A stretch of DNA of 64,000 nt, from NCBI GenBank assembly GCA_026397515.1, contig JAPLUU010000005.1, positions 1 through 64,000 of the forward strand, in the 5' to 3' direction. The translations under genes and the position numbers were made by a program. The notes beneath the pieces were generated by a model that searched no databases, was not told the origin of the DNA, and saw only the letters and a program-made list of their open reading frames with translations. Shown here piece by piece: positions 56,629 through 64,000 of the stretch (position 1 is its first letter; every line of letters begins with the position of its first letter). This stretch comes from a candidate division SR1 bacterium (GTDB lineage Bacteria; Patescibacteriota; Gracilibacteria; Absconditabacterales; Absconditicoccaceae).

Positions 56629-56758
56629 TTCCTCTTGAAATAAAACGGCGATTTCCTATACATACTGCGAAAGACATTTTTTTTATACAAAAAAAAGTTT
56701 AATAAAACGTATATACATCGTTTTATCATTTCACATTTTATCGTTTAATCGTTTACTT

Positions 56759-58858
56759 ATGGCCGAGCAAAAACCCTTAGACAAGGTGAGAAACATTGGA
56801 ATCATGGCTCACATTGACGCAGGTAAAACTACTACCACTGAAAGAGTGTTGTTTTATACCGGAAAAAAACACAAAATCTGAGAAGTACATGATGGTGCTG
56901 CAGAGATGGACTGGATGGAACAAGAAAAAGAAAGAGGAATCACTATTACCTCAGCTGCTACTACTTGTTTTTGGAAGGAGTATCATATCAATATTATCGA
57001 CACCCCTTGACACGTGGATTTTACGGTTGAAGTAGAAAGATCATTGAGAGTTCTTGATGGTGCAGTAGCATTGCTTGATAGTTCTCAAGGAGTTGAACCG
57101 CAAACGGAAACAGTTTGGAGACAAGCTGACAAATATGGTGTGCCAAGAATTATCTTTGCAAACAAGATGGATAAACTTGGAGCTGATTTTTATATGTCAG
57201 TAGAATCTATCAAATCTAGAATTACTGACAAAGGAGTTGTTCTTCAACTTCCTGTAGGACAAGCTGATGAATTTAAAGCAATCATCGATTTGCTTACTAT
57301 GAAAATGTATACATTCTCAGGAGACAAAGGTATCGAAGTTCATGAAGAAGAAATACCAGCTGATATGCTAGAAAAATCAAAGAAATATAGAGAAGAAATG
57401 ATAGATAAGGTATCTATGTTTGATGATGAATTAGCAGAAAAATTTCTCGCAGGAGAAGAACCATCTATTGATCTTATCAAAAAAGCAATCAGAAAAGGTA
57501 CTATCACAAGTAATTTGTATCCTATACTTTGTGGTTCAGCACTTGGAAATAAGTGAGTACAACTTGTACTCGATGCAGTACTTGATTTCTTACCATGTCC
57601 TCTTGATAGAGGATCTATGAAAGGACTTGATCCAGATGATGAAACTAAAATACTTGAAAGACAACCAAACGATACTGATCCTGTTTCAGCTATTGCATTC
57701 AAAATCGCTACAGATCCATTCGTAGGTACACTTACATTCGTAAGAGTATATTCAGGGATTATTAGGACAGGAGATACATTACTCAATCCTCTTACAAGAC
57801 AGAAAGAAAGAGTAGGAAGGTTATTACTTATGCACGCAAACAAGAGAGAAGAGATTTCAGAAATACATGCTGGTCATATCTGTGCGTTCCTTGGACTCAA
57901 AGATACGAGAACAGGACACACATTATGTGATATAAAAAACCCTATCATTCTAGAAAAGATGACATTCCCAATACCAGTTATCGATATCGCTATCGAACCA
58001 AAAACTAAATCTGATCAAGAAAGGATGGGTATCGCACTTTCCAAACTTGCATACGAAGATCCTTCATTCAAATATTTTTCTGATCCAGAAAGCAATCAAA
58101 CAATCATTGCAGGAATGGGAGAATTGCATCTAGAAATTATTGTAGATAGATTGAGAAGAGAACATAAAGTAGAAGTAAATACAGGTAAACCACAAGTTGC
58201 CTATAGAGAAACGATTACGCAAGATGCTAAAGGAGAAGGAATATTCAAGAGACAAACAGGAGGTAGAGGACAATTTGGACACGTATTATTGAGACTTGAA
58301 AAAAATATGGAAAAAGAGTACGAATTCAAAGATGAAGTATCTGGAGGAACAATTCCAAAAGAGTTTATCCCAGCAATTGATAAAGGAGCAAAAGAAACAG
58401 TTGCTCAAGGAATATTAGCAGGGTATCCTATCATCAATGTAAGAGTAGTTCCTTACGATGGATCATATCATGATGTGGATTCATCAGAAATTGCCTTCAA
58501 AATAGCAACGTATAGAGCATTCAAAGATGCATTTGCGAAAGCAGGTCCATGTATTTTGGAACCTATCATGGATGTAGAAGTAGTAACTCCAGAAGATTAT
58601 GTTGGAGATGTAATGGGAGATCTTTCTTCTAGAAGAGGAATGATCCAAGGACAAGACAAGAGAGGAAACGCAGCTGTTATCAAAGCTAAGGTTCCATTGT
58701 CAGAAATGTTTGGATATACAACTGATCTCAGATCAAATACACAAGGAAGAGCACAATCATCTATGGAATTCGCATCATACGAAAAAGTGCCAGATAATGT
58801 GGCTAAGAAAATCATCGAAGAAAGATCAGGAAAAATGAAAGCTATGGACGCTGAATAA
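56759..58858 (+). CDS. fusA: Elongation factor G
   Basis: 699 aa, normal length. G1 [20 protein letters not shown]; switch region [18 protein letters not shown]3 [20 protein letters not shown] with the Gly as UGA at 57008-57010; G4 [13 protein letters not shown]. Domain II follows, then domain IV with [14 protein letters not shown] and [14 protein letters not shown], and domain V with [21 protein letters not shown] translocates the ribosome. It uses UGA only three or so times among many glycines, so highly expressed genes seem to avoid UGA. A strong bidirectional hairpin terminator follows. fusA stands alone here, away from rpsL/rpsG/tuf. Confidence 0.98.
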
Positions 58859-58889
58859 TTTTATTCCTGCACTATACATATTACATACG

Positions 58890-58922
58890 AAAAAGCTCTC
58901 CGCCACGGCAGAGGGCTTTTTT
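58890..58922. terminator. fusA terminator
   Basis: AAAAGCTCTCCGCC-ACG-GCAGAGGGCTTTT: GC-rich stem with A-run and T-run, usable in both directions. Confidence 0.9.
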
Positions 58923-58958
58923 GCTTGTAAATTTTTTTATAAGCAGTATATTTCAATT

Positions 58959-59462
58959 ATGAAAAAGAAAATCGTCATCAATGACAAGATGCAGAAAAAC
59001 TATACCTATTATCTGACCCAGCCGATGGGCAAGAAATTTTCTCCGATGTTTCATCCCGAATTGACACCGCAAGAAATGCTCGAGATGGGCGTATTCTGAG
59101 GAAAATACATGACAGATTGTCAGAAAGAATTTCCTTCATCGCGATACAAGAAAGCGAAATTATGCTCGACGAAACATGATCCGAAACTAAATTTCTTCGG
59201 AGTGAATGCATCGCAGTCGTTGAAAGTCCGACAAGAAAAATGATGGATATATCCAGAAGATCCGCGTGGTCGATTTCAACGATATTGCAGATATTATATG
59301 GGCAGAAGGGGACCTGATGATGAACGTCAGATTAAACGCCGAAGAGCTATGACTAGACATGTAAAAGCAATCAAAAATAATTGTTATCCATTGGATCGGG
59401 AATGTAGAAAAAGACAGAGACAAGCAGTTCTTCATTGGGCATATGATGCAAGGAAAATATAA
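58959..59462 (+). CDS. Conserved hypothetical protein (LHWAYD family)
   Basis: 167 aa. I recall this as a widespread conserved protein with no assigned function. It has QKNYTYYLTQPMGKKFSPMF, PELTPQEMLEMGVFGGKYMT and DCQKEFPSSRYKKAKL, then DPKLNFFGVNASQSLKV, the Trp-rich EKGWIYPEDPRGRFQRYCRY, YMGRRGPDDERQIKRRRAMT and a final RQAVLHWAYDARKI. It is basic and has aromatic and Arg clusters that might suit nucleic-acid binding, but nothing is proven. It uses UGA in VFGGKY and EKGWIY. Base composition is higher in GC than most neighbours. Confidence 0.8.
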
Positions 59463-59500
59463 TGATTTTCTCTTACGGATTCAGTAGTATGTCAAAAATA

Positions 59501-59531
59501 AAAAAAATCCAGAAGTAAAAAACAACTGGAT
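59501..59531 (-). terminator. Terminator of the 59558 gene
   Basis: ATCCAG / CTGGAT stem with a 13-base loop; on the minus strand a T-run follows (A-run 59501-59507 on plus). Confidence 0.7.
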
Positions 59532-59557
59532 GTGGTGATAGAAAATCTTCGATGTAC

Positions 59558-59863
59558 TTATTTTGTAGGCTGTTCGAAGGTAATATTCCTTTCCTTGGAA
59601 AACTTTTCCAAAAATTCATAAAACCTCTGTTCGTCGTAATCCATAATTTTTATACGGAAGTAATTCCATACTGTTCTATCCAGCATATTGTCAGGAAAAA
59701 ATGCTGGTGTAGAAATATTCGCTTCATTACTATCGATATAGATATTTTTAAACCCTTCTTTATCAAAGGCTTCTTTAAGTGCTGTAAATATTTCAATGAA
59801 TCCTATTCCACTGGATATTTGGAGCATGATACTTATTTCTTTCCCAAAAATTTTTATTTTCAT
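59558..59863 (-). CDS. Hypothetical protein in the transferred-gene island
   Basis: 101 aa, not recognised. Strand KIKIFGKEISIMLQISSGIG, helix FIEIFTALKEAFDKEGFKN, strand IYIDSNEANISTPAFFPDN and a C-terminal helix (YDEQRFYEFLEKFSKERNI) suggest a small alpha/beta fold. No UGA codon among its four glycines. Upstream is TTGAC, 15 bases, then TATATT. It has its own terminator. It neighbours two other genes without UGA codons. Confidence 0.7.
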   Translation of the reverse strand: MKIKIFGKEISIMLQISSGIGFIEIFTALKEAFDKEGFKNIYIDSNEANISTPAFFPDNMLDRTVWNYFRIKIMDYDEQRFYEFLEKFSKERNITFEQPTK

Positions 59864-59994
59864 TTTCTTAGAGTTTTTTTATTTTTACTTAGAATATATT
59901 TATAATTATAGAAGTCAAGTATTTTTTTGTTCTATTGTTTTTTTGTGGGAATTTAGTATATTTGCAAAAAATAAAAAAATAAAACCAACCATAT

Positions 59995-60810
59995 ATGAAA
60001 ATATTACAGATTGATCTCAAAAAAGTCATCCAAGAGAAAAGCAATCTCTTAGCCAAGATACCTTTCTTTGTTCCTTGGTTAAAAAAAACAATCCATGAAG
60101 ATGAAATTAACGTGTTTCTACGTGATAATAGTCATCTTTATAATCTTGATTTCGTGACTGCAGTACTAGAATTTTTCCAAGTACATGTGGAGACGATTGT
60201 ACTTCATCCGGAAGCAATAGATCCACAGGGACGCTACATTTTTGCAGCTAATCATCCTTTGGGTGGACTCGACGGCATGGCATTTATAAAGGCAGTCAGT
60301 AGTATGTTTACGGAAATAAAATTTCCCGTAAATGACATATTATTACACCTTGAAAATGTAAATTCGCTCTTTTTACCGATAGACAAACATGGAAAATTAC
60401 AATCCCGTGAAGCGGTACAAAAAATTAATGAGGCATATGCTTCAAAGACACAGCAAATGCTCATATTTCCTGCAGGATTAGTTTCTCGCAAGATACAGGG
60501 CGAGATCGTTGATTTACCATGGAAAGATCATTTCATAAAAAAGGCCATCGAAACTCAGCGGGATATTATCCCTGTGTATATCGAAGGAAGAAATTCAGAG
60601 CGTTTTTATCGCCTATCAAAATGGAGAAAACGCTTTGGTCTCCCAAACATTGAAATGTTGTATTTACCTGATGAAGTGTTTAGACAACGCAACAAAACTA
60701 TAAAAATTATTTTTGGCAAACCAATTTCATACAAAACTTTTACCAAAAAATCAGCGCAATCTGATGCTGATTATGTCAAAAATAAAGTATATGAACTTAA
60801 TAGTCATTAA
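59995..60810 (+). CDS. PlsC-like glycerol acyltransferase, probable Bacteroidota origin
   Basis: 271 aa. The 1-acylglycerol-3-phosphate acyltransferase core is visible: IFAANHPLGGLDGMAFIKAV (His and Asp of the catalytic pair), FLPIDKHGKLQSREAVQKIN (block II) and QMLIFPAGLVSRKIQGEIVD (block III), then DIIPVYIEGRNSERFYRLSK. The NHPLGG.DG form and length match acyltransferases I know from Bacteroidota. All ten glycines are GGN. The upstream region holds TATATTTG, matching the Bacteroidota -7 element TAnnTTTG. It may acylate lysophospholipid or an amino lipid. CPR genomes usually lack lipid synthesis, so an acquired acyltransferase would be notable. Confidence 0.88.
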   Translation: MKILQIDLKKVIQEKSNLLAKIPFFVPWLKKTIHEDEINVFLRDNSHLYNLDFVTAVLEFFQVHVETIVLHPEAIDPQGRYIFAANHPLGGLDGMAFIKAVSSMFTEIKFPVNDILLHLENVNSLFLPIDKHGKLQSREAVQKINEAYASKTQQMLIFPAGLVSRKIQGEIVDLPWKDHFIKKAIETQRDIIPVYIEGRNSERFYRLSKWRKRFGLPNIEMLYLPDEVFRQRNKTIKIIFGKPISYKTFTKKSAQSDADYVKNKVYELNSH

Positions 60811-60820
60811 TAGGATTACA

Positions 60821-60848
60821 CTGGATGGTTTCCCATCCAGTTTTTTTT
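60821..60848 (+). terminator. Terminator of acyltransferase gene
   Basis: CTGGATGG-TTTC-CCATCCAG followed by TTTTTTTT. Confidence 0.92.
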
Positions 60849-60854
60849 ATAAAT

Positions 60855-60882
60855 AAAAAAGGCTGGATTAAGACAATCCAGC
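60855..60882 (-). terminator. Terminator of lipoprotein gene
   Basis: On the minus strand GCTGGATT-GTCTT-AATCCAGC followed by TTTTTT. It is back to back with the acyltransferase terminator. Confidence 0.88.
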
Positions 60883-60907
60883 ATTGATGTTTTTTTTTGT
60901 ATTTCTT

Positions 60908-61432
60908 TTAACGTTTTTTTTCTATCAAAACATTTGATAATGTATGCTTAGGTTTTGGTAGATACTCCATAATATTGGAGACAACGGGTTTCTGACCAGT
61001 TTTTTCATCGGCCAGGTTTATCGGAACGGGCTGCCCCTTACTGTCTTTGACAATTATGGGACCCTTCATTCCAACAATTAATGCAATTAAACTATTAGCT
61101 GTACATTTTTGATTAAGTTCCTGATATACCTTTGTTTTAATTATGAAGGGCGTTTCCGGAATCGAGTCATAATCAGTATCAATGAGTACAATCGTCCATA
61201 CCTTATAATCCAAAGTTTCAGAACCAATGTTTACCGTTGTTTCCTGGGGGAAATAAAGCCCATAGAGTACATTAGTCGGAGCGGTTTTTTTTACGCTTGT
61301 CAAAGAATCTTTTCCTTTCAGAGAATCAATTTTATTTTTTGAATTCTGTTCTGTTTTGACATCGGTGTTGCCACAACTAGTGATAAGGAATACTAAAACA
61401 CTAACTAAAATTAAATTCAATAATTTTTTCAT
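60908..61432 (-). CDS. Lipoprotein, probable Bacteroidota origin
   Basis: 174 aa from ATG 61432. A longer upstream start (61480) would put 16 residues before the signal peptide and is less likely. The lipoprotein signal is KKLLNLILVSVLVFLITSCG, with Cys as the lipidation site. A Lys/Ser/Thr-rich linker follows, then a beta-rich domain (NVLYGLYFPQETTVNIGSET; VWTIVLIDTDYDSIPETPF). Function unknown. None of its eight glycines is UGA. TTGAC and TATATT boxes lie about 45 bases upstream, and it has its own terminator. It is the third gene of the island that starts at 59558. Confidence 0.8.
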   Translation of the reverse strand: MKKLLNLILVSVLVFLITSCGNTDVKTEQNSKNKIDSLKGKDSLTSVKKTAPTNVLYGLYFPQETTVNIGSETLDYKVWTIVLIDTDYDSIPETPFIIKTKVYQELNQKCTANSLIALIVGMKGPIIVKDSKGQPVPINLADEKTGQKPVVSNIMEYLPKPKHTLSNVLIEKKR

Positions 61433-61546
61433 ATTTTTTTCATTTTTTTGATATAATATATAAATATAGACAAAAGTCAATAGAATGTATCTATAATAAA
61501 TATTTTTAATATAATTTATCCTTCCATTGATTATATCGTTATCATA

Positions 61547-63145
61547 TTACAGACATGCCGTGATGAGTCAGACAAAGAGGGGATGTGGTTTATCCAATCT
61601 TGAATTAAATTCTGGATGTGATTGTGTTGCAGTATAATAAATATGATTTGGTATCTCTATATATTCAACCAATTTTCCATCTGGTGACATTCCACTGATC
61701 ATCATGCCATTTTTTTCCAAGATTTCGTGATACGCAGGATTGACTTCATATCTGTGACGATGTCTTTCCTGGATGGTATCTTGGCCATATAATGCATGCA
61801 CCTTACTTCCTGCCTTCAAAATCGCTTCGTATAATCAGAGACGCATAGTTCATCATTTATTTTCAATAGTTTTTTGGTCCTCCATAATAGCTACTACAGG
61901 ATCAACTGTTCCTTCATTAAACTCCGTAGAATTTGCCGTTTCCAGTCCACATACGTTTCTTGCAAAAGAGATAACAGCAATCTGTAATCCTAGACATAAT
62001 CAGAGATAAGGAACATTATTCACTCTGCAATAATTAGCTATATTAATTTTTCCTTCTATACCTCTTGATCAGAAACCACCAGGAACTACAAATCATTTGA
62101 TATCATTTTCTTTGATATAATTAGATAATTTTTCTTCTCGACTTGGACCTTCAAATGATTCCATATCCAAGAGATGAACTTTGATTTTAGTATCATGATT
62201 TGCTCATGCATGTTGTAATGCTTCGATGACACTCATATAACTATCAGTCAAATTGGTGTATTTCCCTGCCAATGCAATATGAATCGTTTTGAGTGGGTTC
62301 ATGATAGCATTTACGAGATATTTCCAGTGTTCCATATCAGGTTCTCTTTGTTCTCAAAAGAGTCTTTTCTGGATCAAAAGATGTAGATTCTGTTGTTGGA
62401 ATGCGAGGGGTACTTGATAAATGGATTTTTGATCAAGTGCTTCTATAATGTGGTCTGAATCTATATCCGTAAACATGGATAATTTATCTTTGAGATCTTG
62501 ATCTATGTGCTCACGTGTTCTGCATACGAGTATACTTGGGTGAATTCATAATTCTCTGAGTTTGATGACTGAGTGCTGGATAGCTTTGGATTTCATCTCT
62601 CCTGAAGTCGTGACGGTAATCATAGGTACGACATGGACGATCATACAATTTTCTCTTCCCAATTCTTGACGAAGCTGTCTTATAGATTCAATAAAATGTA
62701 ATCATTCTATATCTCATATGGTACCTCATATTTCCACTATAGTAACTTCACTGTCAGCTGCGAGCTTCTTTATTCTATCTTTTATCTCATTAGTGATATG
62801 TGGAATAACTTGGACAGTCTTTCCTAGATAATCACCTCTTCTTTCTTTTCTTATGACGGAGAGATATATCTGTCCCGAAGTGACGCTGCTTTTACTCGTC
62901 ATACTTTGGTCGATAAATCTTTCATAGTGTCACAAATCTAGATCAGTTTCGAATCCGTCAGTGGTCACAAACGTCTCACCATGTTCAAACGGTGACATAG
63001 TTCCCGCGTCTATTTGAAGATAAGGATCCATCTTCATAATATTTACGGTATATCCAGACGCTTTGAGTAATTTTCCTATCGATGCAGCAGTGATTCATTT
63101 TCCCAAACCAGAAATAACTCCTCCTGTGACAAAAATCAATTTCAT
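61547..63145 (-). CDS. pyrG: CTP synthase
   Basis: 532 aa, normal length. The N-terminal synthetase domain has [46 protein letters not shown] and [20 protein letters not shown]. The glutaminase domain has [36 protein letters not shown] with the nucleophile Cys near residue 384, and [11 protein letters not shown] with the His-Glu pair. It makes CTP from UTP and glutamine. UGA is read as glycine at several invariant positions (LGKGI, GSRG). The last codons, GLITACL, end at TAA 61547. Upstream, about 185 bases separate it from the peptidase gene. Confidence 0.98.
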
Positions 63146-63330
63146 GAGTATACTTTTCAAAAAAAATAAAAAAAAGACTAAATAAAACACGTGGTACTAC
63201 CTTTGTTTTTATGGTAGTGTCCAAAAAAAGTGGTTTTTTTTTAGTCTAAGATAGTACCTTGTATAGATATTACTTTTTTATTTGCAAATGATTTTTTAGA
63301 GATTTTTCTGTTCGCATATTTTTTTTACAT

Positions 63331-64000
63331 TTAGTATACAAATTGTTTCGCATAATATTTTGGCGTCAATTTTTCACCCGTAGCCGATTCAATCATCGTA
63401 TTCCAATGATATTTGCGTCCAGCATGAAATATTTTTTCTTTGAGATACGTTCCAACTTTAGGCATATTATAAAAACTTTGGAACTGATATTCGTTTGATT
63501 TCAATATGTGTTCGATGATATAATAATATATTTGTGAAGCAAGTAATTCGCCTAATTGATAATTATGATAATAACAAGGATAGCATGCTACATGAATTTT
63601 TGATGCTCGATCAGGCTCATTTCTCCCTTCAGGACATTTCATCATCTGATATTTTTCTACAAGATTCCACCATAAGGCATTCAAATCTTGATCAGGATCT
63701 GCGTACATATTTTTTTCAAAACGATACATGACTTGCATCCAGCGAGAGGAAACTAATTGCTCTAGACGAAGTGTACTGAAACATGCATCCGCGATTTTTT
63801 GTTTTTCATCGTCAGATATTCCTAGCATATCCTGTATCCATTGAGGGTTTGAAGCAAATCTGCCAAACATCATAGCTATCGCTTCCGTAGTGAATGTATG
63901 TGCAGGATCACGTAGGATATACGATGTTTTTTCATCCAGATATTTGTCATATACAGCGTGTCATAATTCATGAAGCTGTGTGTTCATCCATTTAGTGTTC
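63331..64000 (-). CDS. M2-like zinc metallopeptidase, C-terminal part
   Basis: Runs off the right edge; the visible part is 222 residues to the stop at 63331. The zinc motif HELGH lies at the edge (TQLHELGHAVYDKYL), followed by ILRDPAHTFTTEAIAMMFGR with the third zinc ligand Glu. WMQVMYRFEKNMYADPDQDL, ACYPCYYHNYQLGELLASQI and GRKYHWNTMIESATGEKLTP follow. This order fits bacterial M2 (angiotensin-converting enzyme-like) peptidases, which trim peptides. An M3/M32 relative cannot be fully excluded without the N-terminus. UGA encodes the glycine of HELGH. Confidence 0.85.

Noticed and set aside
1-64000. tRNA, rRNA or transposase genes
   Set aside because: I saw no T-loop (GGTTCGA-type) plus acceptor pairing, no rRNA-like segment and no DDE or tyrosine recombinase motifs; a covariance-model scan would settle the tRNA question.

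Overview
Organism. The window reads coherently only if UGA is translated as glycine (genetic code 25). UGA falls on invariant glycines: EF-G DTP-G-HVD (57008-57010), RecA KL-G-VD (37047-37049), CTP synthase LGK-G-I and NlpC/P60 YVW-GG. With low GC, short intergenic gaps and giant surface proteins, this points to Candidatus Absconditabacteria (SR1) or Gracilibacteria (BD1-5) of the Patescibacteria/CPR. I cannot choose between the two. All gene ends below use TAA/TAG only.

Layout. 1-435: end of a TraC-like conjugation protein. 503-15112 (all minus strand): DUF1846 protein, LemA, DUF2207 membrane protein, UvrA with a tightly coupled membrane protein, MazG-like, DUF1653, a secreted lysozyme/transglycosylase-like protein and two tandem VirB6/TrbL-like membrane proteins. 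15413-26015: housekeeping genes on both strands (tsaB, ruvX, HAD, DUF58, murE, a caspase-like protein, rsmE, DUF212, FtsQ-like, deaminase, cysteine desulfurase). 26162-35797: four plus-strand genes forming an unfamiliar cluster: a 246-aa protein, two coiled-coil/membrane proteins (554 and 1909 aa) sharing one N-terminal module, and an NlpC/P60 hydrolase. 35802-37811: divergent lexA/recA with repeated operator-like boxes between them. 38912-56221: cell-surface region, with a CHAP hydrolase, a glycosyltransferase, a beta-helix/Ig-like giant interrupted by a frameshift, a PKD-domain protein and a 2100-aa Cys-rich/PKD/LRR/SLH-like protein. 56344-64000: gatC, fusA, a conserved hypothetical, three genes that look transferred, pyrG and an M2-type metallopeptidase cut by the edge.

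How it fits together. The secretion-like genes, several peptidoglycan hydrolases and giant adhesin-like proteins suit an episymbiotic or predatory life on other bacteria; that is inference. Five genes (17328-17720, 38018-38767, 59558-59863, 59995-60810, 60908-61432) have about 44 glycines and no UGA codon. Some carry Bacteroidota-like secretion signals, so recent acquisition from a standard-code donor is likely. Small palindromic repeats sit between genes, and one supplies the stop codon of a gene. I recognised no tRNA, rRNA, CRISPR array, transposase or prophage.
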